A stretch of 11,512 bases of DNA, from NCBI GenBank assembly GCA_030430835.1, contig JAUIKJ010000051.1, positions 1 to 11,512 of the forward strand, in the 5' to 3' direction. A model generated the notes under the pieces. That model was not told where the DNA came from, did no database searches, and saw only the letters and a program-made list of their open reading frames with translations. The DNA is from Candidatus Hydrogenedentota bacterium (GTDB lineage: Bacteria > Hydrogenedentota > Hydrogenedentia > Hydrogenedentales > JAEUWI01). The position numbers were made by a program, and so were the translations under genes. Positions 1 to 6,758 of this stretch are shown here, piece by piece (the first letter of the stretch is position 1; every line of letters starts with the position of its first letter).

Positions 1-1178
1 CAGTGGGCGATCCAGCCGGGCATGCGGCCCATGGCGAAGAGCACGGTGAACATGTTGGTGGGGATGCCCAGCGCGCGGTAGATGATGCCGCTGTAGAAGT
101 CGACGTTTGGATAGAGCTTGCGTTGGACGAAGTACTCGTCGTTGAGCGCGATCTGTTCGAGGTTCTTCGCGATGTCGAGCAGCGGATCATTGATGCCGAG
201 TTCGTTGAGCACCTTGTCACAGGCCTCGCGCAGAAGCGTGGCGCGCGGATCGAAGTTCTTGTACACGCGGTGGCCAAAGCCCATCAGGCGGAATCCAGAA
301 TCCTTGTCCTTGGCCATGGCCATGTACTTTTTGTAGTCGCCGCCGTCTGCCTGGATGCGCTCGAGCATCTCGATCACCGCCTGGTTCGCGCCGCCGTGGA
401 GCGGGCCCCACAGGGCGTTGACGCCCGCGGACATCGACGAATAGATGTTCGCCTGGCTGCTGCCGACCATGCGCACGGTCGAGGTGCTGCAGTTTTGTTC
501 GTGGTCCGCATGGAGAATGAGCAGCACGTCCAGCGCGTCTTCCAGCACCGGCGATACTTCGTATTCTTCCGTCGGCACGCCGAACATCATCCGCATGAAA
601 TTGCCCGCGTAGCTCAGGTCGGTCTTCGGGTAGATGAATTTCTGGCCGATGGACTTCTTGTAGGAGAAAGCCGCAATGGTCTTCACCTGCGCGACGAGCC
701 GGCGCACGTTGAGTTGGATGTGCTCATCGTCTTCGGCATCACCCGGATAAAAGGAGGACATCGACGAGACCATCGAAGCCAGAATGTTCATCGGGTGCGC
801 GGAATGCGGGAAGTGATCGAAGAATTTGAGCATGCTCTCGTGCACGAGGCTGTGGCGGCGCAGGTCGCTGCGCCATTGGTCAAACTGCTTCTCGTTCGGC
901 AGTTCGCCATAGATCAGGAGATAGGCCACTTCCGAGAACTTCTTCTTTCCCGCGAGTTCTTCGATCGGATAGCCGCGGTAGCGGAGGATGCCCTTCTCGC
1001 CGTCGATGAAAGTGATTGCGCTCTTGCACGAACCCGTGTTGCCGTAGCCCGGATCGAAGGTGATCGCACCCGAAGCGGCGCGCAGCTTCGAGATATCGAT
1101 TGCCTGTTCGTTCTCCGTACCGCTAAAGGTCGGCAGGTCGAATTCTTTCCCATCAAGAGTCAGCTTGGCCGTGGACAT
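1..1178 (-). CDS. gltA: Citrate synthase, type II (3' end cut by window edge)
   Basis: It condenses acetyl-CoA with oxaloacetate to citrate at the entry of the TCA cycle, in the cytoplasm. The minus-strand frame stays open from 1178 to the window edge (392 codons); by comparison with about 427 residues in E. coli, roughly 35 C-terminal residues lie outside. All three catalytic positions of the family are visible: His261 in GPLHGG, His303 in GFGHRVYKN and Asp360 in NVDFYSG. The N-terminal beta-rich segment with the LRYRGYPIEEL motif is typical of the bacterial hexameric (GltA) type. Three in-frame ATGs lie at 1190, 1184 and 1178. I chose 1178 because GGAG (1186-1189) is 6 nt upstream of it, giving an N-terminus MSTAKLTLDG. 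The gene stands behind the DUF3142/helical-repeat pair on the same strand, but a 137-nt gap with a promoter-like sequence suggests separate transcription. The family assignment is certain. Confidence 0.97.
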   Translation of the reverse strand, partial: MSTAKLTLDGKEFDLPTFSGTENEQAIDISKLRAASGAITFDPGYGNTGSCKSAITFIDGEKGILRYRGYPIEELAGKKKFSEVAYLLIYGELPNEKQFDQWRSDLRRHSLVHESMLKFFDHFPHSAHPMNILASMVSSMSSFYPGDAEDDEHIQLNVRRLVAQVKTIAAFSYKKSIGQKFIYPKTDLSYAGNFMRMMFGVPTEEYEVSPVLEDALDVLLILHADHEQNCSTSTVRMVGSSQANIYSSMSAGVNALWGPLHGGANQAVIEMLERIQADGGDYKKYMAMAKDKDSGFRLMGFGHRVYKNFDPRATLLREACDKVLNELGINDPLLDIAKNLEQIALNDEYFVQRKLYPNVDFYSGIIYRALGIPTNMFTVLFAMGRMPGWIAH

Positions 1179-1185
1179 GAGCATC

Positions 1186-1189
1186 TCCA
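1186..1189 (-). promoter_or_regulatory. Ribosome binding site of gltA
   Basis: GGAG on the minus strand, 6 nt from the ATG at 1178. It lies within codons that would be translated if the upstream in-frame ATG at 1190 were used, so it favours 1178 as the start. Confidence 0.6.
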
Positions 1190-1265
1190 TCGAAAATACG
1201 GTCAATTACAAAGGAAACCCCCATTGCGCGCGCCAGCAGCCCCGGCGCTCCAGGGGGAAATTCGG

Positions 1266-1295
1266 AGTATAGCCTACGGAAAATAGGGGGCGCAA
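1266..1295 (-). promoter_or_regulatory. Possible sigma70-type promoter of gltA
   Basis: On the minus strand TATACT (1266-1271, 5 of 6 to the -10 consensus) is preceded after 18 nt by TTGCGC (1290-1295, only 3 of 6 to the -35 consensus). A start near 1258 would give a leader of about 80 nt. That leader would begin with an imperfect GC hairpin: CCCCC/GGGGG arms at 1218-1222 and 1253-1257, with inner arms GCGCC/GGCGC at 1230-1234 and 1244-1248. The -10 is good and the -35 is weak, so this is a candidate only. Confidence 0.3.
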
Positions 1296-1315
1296 AGGGG
1301 CCGTCACCGCCAGAT

Positions 1316-3535
1316 TCAGGCCTCGGCGAACTGCCGGCGCCGGTAGAGGCCGAAGCCGGCCGCGCCCAGAAGCACCGCCAGCGCCCCCAGGCCCAGCGCC
1401 ACATCACGCCTGCGGAAGGGGGGCTCGTCGCGCGGAGTGTATAACACGACCTCCGAGAACGCCGCGGGAAACCAGCGCAGTTCGTCCGCCTGCTGCGCGA
1501 TGAGCAGGTTCGGGTTGCGCCGGACCAGCGCCTTGTAGAACTTGTCGGCGGCCTGCGGATCCTTGCTTTGGATGTATTGCCCGCCCAGGTAGAGCGCGCG
1601 CGCGGTGCGGACGTCGTTGTCCGGCAGCAGACCGGCCGCGCGCCACATCATCTCCGCGGCGAGATAGCGATAATGGAAGCGATGTTCGTCGTCCGGTGCC
1701 GTCGCCGTGAAGCGGGCGGCCTCGGCCGCGGTGGGCGTGTGGCCGCGCGCGCGCAGATCGTCGCTGCCAATCCAGGTGCCGAGGTCGAAGCTCCCCGCCG
1801 TGATGTTCCAGTCGGGGCCGAGTTCGGTGCCCATCAGTTCAAGGCCCCACGCGCGCATACGCTCGGCCGCCGTGACCAGTGCCTCGGCGCGAAGGCCATT
1901 CGGCAGCGACGCATCATTCGCCCGCTGAAGATCTTGGGCCATCGCCTGCGCCAAGGCGGCGAGTCCTGCCTCGGGCGCTTCATCGCCCCACCCAAGCACG
2001 AGATCCTCATTGGGTGGATAGTAGGGCGCGGCGTCGGCCCAGCGGCCTTCCCGGGCCAGCCGTCGTGCCAGGACGTGGCGCAGCCGGGACACCTGCGGCC
2101 GGAAACGATCCAGCCAGGCTTCGTCCGCGGGCGGGCGCAGGATCGTTCCGGCGTGGGTTTCGACGAAACCGCGCAGGGCATCCACCGGCATGATCCGTTC
2201 AGCGACATAGGCCGCTTCGCCCCAATAGCCCGCACGCGCAAACGCCTCCAACGCCTCGGTATAGGCCTCGTTCCGAAGATGGAGCATCCCCAGATCGCCC
2301 CCGGCCACATCCACCGCGCGCATCGATTCCAGTTCGTTGGGATTGAGCAGCACGGTCGGTCCGCCGGCGAAGGTTTCCTGTGCACGGGCCAGAGCAGTTT
2401 CCGCGTCGGCGAAGCGGCCTTCCCGCAAGGCCAGCTTTGCCGACACCCACAATGACCACGGCGACTCCGGGTCGGCGAAATCCAACCAGCGCGCCGCCGC
2501 ATCGAAGTCACCCGCACGGTAGGCGGTCCAGGCGAGGTGATCGGCCCCCGGTTGCGGATCCGTCGGGGGATTCGTCTCGAGCACGTCCAGCCAGCGTATG
2601 CCCAACGCACCAAGATCGCCGAGCGACAAGAGCCGCGCGTTCATGATACGGCGGCACAAGGGGTCTCCAGCGAGTGCACGCAGGGCCGTCTCGGAATCTG
2701 ACGCGCGGATGCATACCCGCTTCAGCGACTCGAATATGACCGGGTCTCCGGCCGTTTCCACATACGCGGTCACATAATTCTGGATCGCCCGGCAATAGTC
2801 TTCTGCCTCCAGCGCGGCCCGCGCCTCCCAACCGCGGCTGACGGGCGCGAGTCCGAGGGTGTCGCGATAGCCTGCTTGGGCGAGTTCGCGCGTTTGCTCG
2901 AAGTAGGCCGTGGCCTGACTCGGTGCCACCCGGGTCCAGACCTTGCCGAGCATGAAGGCGGCCCAAACACTGCGGTTCTGGCGATCGGTTTCCGGCAACG
3001 CGAGTATCGCCTCGAACTCGGCGATAGCGTCGTCGAAGCGTTCTTCGTGATAGGCCACGGCACCACGCAGGTAATGTGCGAATTCGGCGGGCAGCGCGGC
3101 GAGCAGCGCGGCCTGCGCACCCAGGTCGAAGGCAATGGGGGCAGGGGGCGCGGGACGCGGGTAGACCCAGCGCCCGCGCTCAATCTCATCCAGCCGAGCA
3201 AGAATCAGCCCTTCGAGCAATTCGCGTACACGGCCATATTGTGCGACGAGGTCTGCTGCGTTTGGCCCGGACAGTGCATCCTGCAGATCCTGAAGGTCCT
3301 GGTCGCGCGTGCGCTCCAGAAGCGAACGCGCATCCGCACGCTTCTCGGCCGGCGCACCCATGGCGACGCCGTGCGTATCCGCGATGATCTCTGCCGCAAG
3401 CAGGTCAAAGATCGGGCGCGGCATTTCCTCGAAATGCTGTCCGCCGTAGACGATATAGCTGCAGGGAAAGTAGGGCCCGCAGGCGAATGCCGGGGTCGCA
3501 ACAAGCATCGTCGCAAGTAGAAAGAATCGGGTCAT
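1316..3535 (-). CDS. Exported helical-repeat (TPR-like) protein with C-terminal membrane anchor, unknown function
   Basis: A 739-residue protein that I cannot assign to a characterised function. Residues 1-18 form a signal peptide (MTRFFLLATMLVATPAFA), cleavable before Cys19. The mature start CGPYFPCSY recalls a group of large exported hypothetical proteins opening with CGPxFP. Cys19 and Cys25 could form a disulfide; the segment before Cys19 (PAFA) is a poor lipobox. Most of the chain is alpha-helical repeats of TPR/Sel1 flavour with A/L/Y-rich pairs such as YHEERFDDAIAEFEAIL, YRAGDFDAAARWLDFA and LREGRFADAETALARA. A single membrane helix at about 712-731 followed by RRR (732-734) anchors the C-terminus, leaving the body in the periplasm. 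The start is the ATG of an ATGA overlap with the stop of the upstream DUF3142 gene, so the two are probably translationally coupled and act together. No enzymatic motif is visible. Confidence 0.85.
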   Translation of the reverse strand: MTRFFLLATMLVATPAFACGPYFPCSYIVYGGQHFEEMPRPIFDLLAAEIIADTHGVAMGAPAEKRADARSLLERTRDQDLQDLQDALSGPNAADLVAQYGRVRELLEGLILARLDEIERGRWVYPRPAPPAPIAFDLGAQAALLAALPAEFAHYLRGAVAYHEERFDDAIAEFEAILALPETDRQNRSVWAAFMLGKVWTRVAPSQATAYFEQTRELAQAGYRDTLGLAPVSRGWEARAALEAEDYCRAIQNYVTAYVETAGDPVIFESLKRVCIRASDSETALRALAGDPLCRRIMNARLLSLGDLGALGIRWLDVLETNPPTDPQPGADHLAWTAYRAGDFDAAARWLDFADPESPWSLWVSAKLALREGRFADAETALARAQETFAGGPTVLLNPNELESMRAVDVAGGDLGMLHLRNEAYTEALEAFARAGYWGEAAYVAERIMPVDALRGFVETHAGTILRPPADEAWLDRFRPQVSRLRHVLARRLAREGRWADAAPYYPPNEDLVLGWGDEAPEAGLAALAQAMAQDLQRANDASLPNGLRAEALVTAAERMRAWGLELMGTELGPDWNITAGSFDLGTWIGSDDLRARGHTPTAAEAARFTATAPDDEHRFHYRYLAAEMMWRAAGLLPDNDVRTARALYLGGQYIQSKDPQAADKFYKALVRRNPNLLIAQQADELRWFPAAFSEVVLYTPRDEPPFRRRDVALGLGALAVLLGAAGFGLYRRRQFAEA

Positions 3536-4764
3536 GGCTTGAACTCGGGTTGGCCGGCGCGCGCGGCCGGTGCCGCGGATTCATCGAAGCGAAACCAGGC
3601 GGCGAGACGGCGCATGCCGGGCGGGGGTGACGGACCGTGCAGCACAATTCTATTCGGGGCCGCCGTGTTTTCCAAGCGGAAGCCGTTGTGGGTGTCATAG
3701 GCCGCGACCCCCGGCATGGCAAGTGTGAGCGGCAGTAGGCAGGCACCGGGTTGCGTCGTGCCGCTGTTTTCGATGTAGACCTCCAGCAGTGCAGCATCGG
3801 GCCAGTGGAGGTCGGGGGTGACTGCATGAAAAACGGCGTCGCCGCGGAGGATCGTTGACCAGACCGTGTCGCTCCAGTTTAGCGTGTCGCCATCCACCGG
3901 CATGCGAAACCAGGCAAGGCCCTCGCAATGCCGCGGCGGATTCCGGCGCACCTCCGCCGCGAGTGTGCCGATCTCCGCCGGATCGGCGTGGAGATCGCGC
4001 GCTGTTGTACCGGCCAGTGCCGTCGCCGTACCTTCCGCGCCAAGCCCCACAAACGCGCCGTCCCGATCGAAGAAAAGCCGATAGCCATAGGTCGGCAATG
4101 CGACGCGGAAGGGGGTATTCAAGGTGTCGGCCTCGGCGATCCAGGTGCGCGCACGCGGCGGGTCGCAGATGGAGACGGAGGCATCGATGTCTGCTGGCCG
4201 GTCGAGACCATGCACCTGAAGGATGAAGGTGTCGACCGCGGCAAGCATTTGCGTGAAGTCATCTCGCCCGAGCCAATCGGGCAGCGAGGTGATACTGAGC
4301 GTGGTGACATCGCGGAGGGGGGCGAGTGCTTCGAGCAAGGTGGCATAGGCAGCGAGGCGCTCAGAAGGACAATCGTAATCAATCTGGAATCCGGCCAAGC
4401 GTGCGCCGCCCACGGTTGCGGCGTCGCGCGCCTCGATGTAGCGCGCGCGAATCCAATCCACGGCCTCGGACGGGTGCGCATCGATCACCGCGGCGAAACC
4501 CAGGTTCACGCGCACAACCGCGACGACGGGCCGTCCCAGGTCCGCGAGGAGCGTCCAGTCAATCGCCGGACGCTGGATATCCGCCGCGCCATCGTCAAAT
4601 TGGGCATCCGCTGTGAGCAACATGAAGCCGTCGACCAATGGCGCTGTGTCGCGCAGTGCAACGCGTACATCGTTTGTCCACACCTGTTGCCACACATAGG
4701 CCCACTGATCGGCCGCGGCGGCGGAGAAGCTTAGGGCGAGGGAGATCAGCGACGCGGCAAACAC
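3532..4764 (-). CDS. DUF3142 domain protein, exported
   Basis: The family is recognised from the order of motifs: WAYVWQQVW right after the signal peptide, a VDGFMLL segment, GFQIDYDCPS (Asp129, Asp131), LQVHGLD (His185), PTYGYRLFF, and WFRMPVDGD before a beta-rich C-terminal domain. The paired acidic residues on a strand and the repeated beta/alpha pattern resemble a TIM-barrel glycoside-hydrolase-like fold. That reading is inference; the family has no established activity that I know of. The frame is open further upstream, to an ATG at 4893. I prefer the GTG at 4764, because GAAGG (4774-4778) lies 9 nt upstream and the hydrophobic signal MFAASLISLALSFSAAAA follows directly. GTG at 4773 is the next choice. 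The signal peptide lacks the usual basic n-region with either start, so the start is uncertain. The TGA stop overlaps the ATG of the downstream helical-repeat gene. Confidence 0.85.
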   Translation of the reverse strand: MFAASLISLALSFSAAAADQWAYVWQQVWTNDVRVALRDTAPLVDGFMLLTADAQFDDGAADIQRPAIDWTLLADLGRPVVAVVRVNLGFAAVIDAHPSEAVDWIRARYIEARDAATVGGARLAGFQIDYDCPSERLAAYATLLEALAPLRDVTTLSITSLPDWLGRDDFTQMLAAVDTFILQVHGLDRPADIDASVSICDPPRARTWIAEADTLNTPFRVALPTYGYRLFFDRDGAFVGLGAEGTATALAGTTARDLHADPAEIGTLAAEVRRNPPRHCEGLAWFRMPVDGDTLNWSDTVWSTILRGDAVFHAVTPDLHWPDAALLEVYIENSGTTQPGACLLPLTLAMPGVAAYDTHNGFRLENTAAPNRIVLHGPSPPPGMRRLAAWFRFDESAAPAARAGQPEFKP

Positions 4765-4771
4765 GCCGGTC

Positions 4772-4799
4772 ACCCTTCGGGTCCCCCGTTGGAAGGGGG
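4772..4799. repeat. Compact nested inverted repeat upstream of the DUF3142 gene
   Basis: Three overlapping pairings are visible: ACCC/GGGT (4772-4775 with 4779-4782), CCCCC/GGGGG (4783-4787 with 4795-4799) and CCCTTC/GAAGGG (4773-4778 with 4792-4797). The last would pair the DUF3142 ribosome binding site. The C-run/G-run style resembles short palindromic intergenic repeats (REP-like) seen in other genomes, but no second copy exists in this window. It lies in the 186-nt divergent gap to the CE15 gene, in which I see no clear promoter for either gene. Confidence 0.45.
4774..4778 (-). promoter_or_regulatory. Ribosome binding site of the DUF3142 gene
   Basis: GAAGG on the minus strand, 9 nt before the GTG at 4764. 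It abuts the alternative GTG at 4773 and therefore cannot serve that start. The same bases form one arm of an inverted repeat (see 4772-4799). Confidence 0.45.
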
Positions 4800-4937
4800 G
4801 GCAGAAGCGACCGCCAGCGCGCGGAAAGCCTGGAGTCGTTTCGCCGCCGGTACGCAATCCCCGGTTGGAAAGTTCACGCCTACGATGTACCATGTTGCTC
4901 TATCTTTATTTCGCCTTGGATGGTTTCATCATGACGG

Positions 4938-4943
4938 AAAGGA
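4938..4943 (+). promoter_or_regulatory. Ribosome binding site of the CE15-like esterase gene
   Basis: AAAGGA with 7 nt to the ATG at 4951. It fixes the start, because the same frame is open upstream as far as an ATG at 4789. Confidence 0.75.
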
Positions 4944-4950
4944 CGGTGCA

Positions 4951-6204
4951 ATGTCGCGGTTTGCATGGGGTCTGTTGCTGGTGGGTGCGGGTCTGATGGC
5001 GGGCGCGGAGGATTGGCCTCCGGTGTCGGAACTGCCGAAACAGGCGGCGCTCCCGGATCCCTTTACCCTGATGGACGGCAGCAAGGTGGAGACGCCGGAG
5101 GACTGGTACACCAAGCGGCGGCCCGAGTTGAAGTCGCTCTTCCAGCACTATATGTACGGCTTCGCGCCGGACGCGCCGAAGATCGAAGCCCAGGTCCTCT
5201 CGGAAGATACCGTCTTTGACGGCAAGGCCACGCTTCGGCAGATCGAAATTTCCTACCCGGATCTGAGCGACGCCGCACCGCGCATCCGGCTTGCCCTGTT
5301 CACCCCCACGAACGCCGCGGCTGCACCGGTCTTTCTCGGGATGAACAAGTGTGGCAACCAGACCATTGCCGACATCCCCGAACTGCGAAAATTCGAGGAT
5401 CGCCATTACCACGACTCCTGCACGAAAGGTTCCGGGGAGCGTGGGTACAAAGAAGACTTCTGGTGCGTCGAATACCTGATTGATCGCGGCTACGCTTTCG
5501 CGGGTTTTCATGAGTCCGATATCGATCCGGATCTCGATGATTTCACCGACGGCATTCACGCTGCGTATCCGGACTTCAAGACCCCCGAGGGTGCCTCCTG
5601 GAGCACCATTCGCGCCTGGGCCTGGGGCTTGCACCGTGCGGTGGACTATCTCATCACCGACCCCGCGATCGATCCCGAGCGCGTTGCACTGATCGGACAT
5701 TCGCGCCGGGGCAAGACCGCGCTGCTTGCCGCCGCGCTGGACGAGCGCGTGGCCCTTGTCGTGCCGCACCAGTCCGGTACCGGCGGTGCTGCGCTCAGCC
5801 GGGACAATGATCAAGAAACGGTCGAGCGCATCAACCGCGTGTTTCCCCATTGGTTCAACGGCAACTTCAAATTCTTCAACGACAACGAGGCGCAGCTTCC
5901 CATCGACCAGCACCTGCTGATGGCGCTGGTCGCGCCGCGTCCGCTGCTCGACACGATGGGCAAGAAAGATACTTGGGCGAACTATGAAAGTTCGCTGCGC
6001 GCGGCGAAGGCGGCGGACCCCGTGTACAAATACCTTGGTGCGCCGGGTCAGGTGGGGGAAGGGCTGCTGATGGATGCGGATCCGGTGACCCAAGAAAGTG
6101 CCGGAAACCTGTTGCAGTATCGGCTCGACACCAAGCACACACTCAATCAGGATTACTGGAAGGTCATCCTCGATTTCGCAGATCTCTGGATGACCGGGAA
6201 ATAG
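4951..6204 (+). CDS. Secreted CE15 family carbohydrate esterase (glucuronoyl esterase-like)
   Basis: A 417-residue alpha/beta hydrolase. CE15 enzymes cleave ester bonds between lignin alcohols and the 4-O-methyl-glucuronate of xylan; bacterial members can accept other uronate esters. Residues 1-19 are a signal peptide ending AGA. The nucleophile elbow is GHSRRGK with Ser251. It is followed by the family segment SGTGGAALSR and then FPHWF, LPIDQHLLMALVAPRP and His396 in TKHTLNQDYW as the catalytic histidine. The acid position that is Glu in characterised members (E-S-G-x-G-G) is Gln274 here. Asp340 in KKDTWAN may serve as the acid, as some bacterial CE15 enzymes place theirs after a later strand. 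Cys134, Cys157 and Cys172 are possible disulfide formers. The usual NFxGN segment reads MNKCGN. An AAAGGA site 7 nt upstream fixes the start. No other carbohydrate-active genes are adjacent, so the substrate cannot be inferred from context. Confidence 0.88.
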   Translation: MSRFAWGLLLVGAGLMAGAEDWPPVSELPKQAALPDPFTLMDGSKVETPEDWYTKRRPELKSLFQHYMYGFAPDAPKIEAQVLSEDTVFDGKATLRQIEISYPDLSDAAPRIRLALFTPTNAAAAPVFLGMNKCGNQTIADIPELRKFEDRHYHDSCTKGSGERGYKEDFWCVEYLIDRGYAFAGFHESDIDPDLDDFTDGIHAAYPDFKTPEGASWSTIRAWAWGLHRAVDYLITDPAIDPERVALIGHSRRGKTALLAAALDERVALVVPHQSGTGGAALSRDNDQETVERINRVFPHWFNGNFKFFNDNEAQLPIDQHLLMALVAPRPLLDTMGKKDTWANYESSLRAAKAADPVYKYLGAPGQVGEGLLMDADPVTQESAGNLLQYRLDTKHTLNQDYWKVILDFADLWMTGK

Positions 6205-6211
6205 GGGCAGC

Positions 6212-6240
6212 TTGAATCGCGGATTCCGGACCGGTATAAG
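6212..6240 (+). promoter_or_regulatory. Sigma70-type promoter of the ankyrin-repeat gene
   Basis: TTGAAT (6212-6217, 4 of 6 to the -35 consensus), a spacer of exactly 17 nt, and TATAAG (6235-6240, 5 of 6 to the -10 consensus). Transcription from about 6247 would leave a leader of some 17 nt carrying the ribosome binding site at 6251-6255. This suggests the ankyrin gene need not depend on read-through from the esterase gene. Confidence 0.5.
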
Positions 6241-6263
6241 GCCCTTGGCTGGAGGACGAGCGA

Positions 6264-6758
6264 ATGTCAGACGCAACCCAACCGCCGGCGGGCGCGACCC
6301 CGCCCCCCCGGCGCCGGACCGAAGCGGAGGCGCCAACGGCGATCGATCCCGTCGCCGCGGCTCCCATCGGCAGCGCGAACTATCCCACCATTCTGGACGC
6401 TGTTAATGCCGGCGACGTGGTCTGGGTACTGCAGCGACTCTATCTGCACCCCGAGGAATGCAACGAGCATTCCCCGGAAAACGGCTGGATGCCCTTGCAC
6501 GTGGCCGTGATGAACGGGAACTTCCGGATGGCGGAAGTGCTGCTGCGCTTCGGTGCCGAGGCCAACGCCGCAAACAACGCGGGCAAGAACGCGTTGCACG
6601 ATGCCGCGGGCAAGGGGCAGAGCGCCATGGTGCAACTGCTGCTGGAGTATGGCGCGGATCCGAGCATTGCCTACAAGGATGAGACCGCAGCGCAACGCGC
6701 CCTCAAGGCCGGCCACGCCGACCTGGCTGCACTCCTCGAAGCGAAGGCGGCGGGCTAG
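6264..6758 (+). CDS. Ankyrin-repeat protein, probably cytoplasmic
   Basis: A 164-residue protein with no signal peptide or membrane segment. Residues 1-36 are a Pro/Ala/Arg-rich, probably disordered tail. A degenerate first repeat (about 40-72, ILDAVNAGDV) is followed by two canonical ankyrin repeats: 73-105 with the signature MPLHVAVMNGNFRMAEVLL, and 106-138 with NALHDAAGKG and LLLEYGADP. A partial capping repeat runs from 139 to 161. Ankyrin repeats bind other proteins, so an adaptor or inhibitor role is likely, but nothing in the sequence identifies the partner. GGAGG (6251-6255) lies 8 nt before the ATG. The stop codon TAG overlaps the stop of the convergent thioredoxin-fold gene within the palindrome CTAG at 6755-6758. 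Confidence 0.92.
   Translation: MSDATQPPAGATPPPRRRTEAEAPTAIDPVAAAPIGSANYPTILDAVNAGDVVWVLQRLYLHPEECNEHSPENGWMPLHVAVMNGNFRMAEVLLRFGAEANAANNAGKNALHDAAGKGQSAMVQLLLEYGADPSIAYKDETAAQRALKAGHADLAALLEAKAAG

Noticed and set aside
3..1286. Long plus-strand open frame (427 codons) opposite citrate synthase
   Set aside because: It is antisense to an unmistakable gltA with all catalytic residues. Its Arg/His/Val-rich translation is typical of a shadow frame in GC-rich DNA.
1568..2455. Plus-strand open frame of 295 codons inside the helical-repeat gene
   Set aside because: It is antisense to a continuous 739-codon gene with signal peptide and repeats. No family was recognised in it.
4765..4893. Upstream extension of the DUF3142 frame to ATG at 4893
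   Set aside because: It would translate the palindromic region into an RGTRR-type segment and push the signal peptide 43 residues inside, and its ribosome binding site is poor. It remains possible because the preferred start lacks a basic n-region.
4906..6336. Minus-strand open frame of 476 codons opposite the CE15 gene
   Set aside because: It is the shadow of a gene with signal peptide, GHSRRGK motif and family segments. It has no domain of its own.
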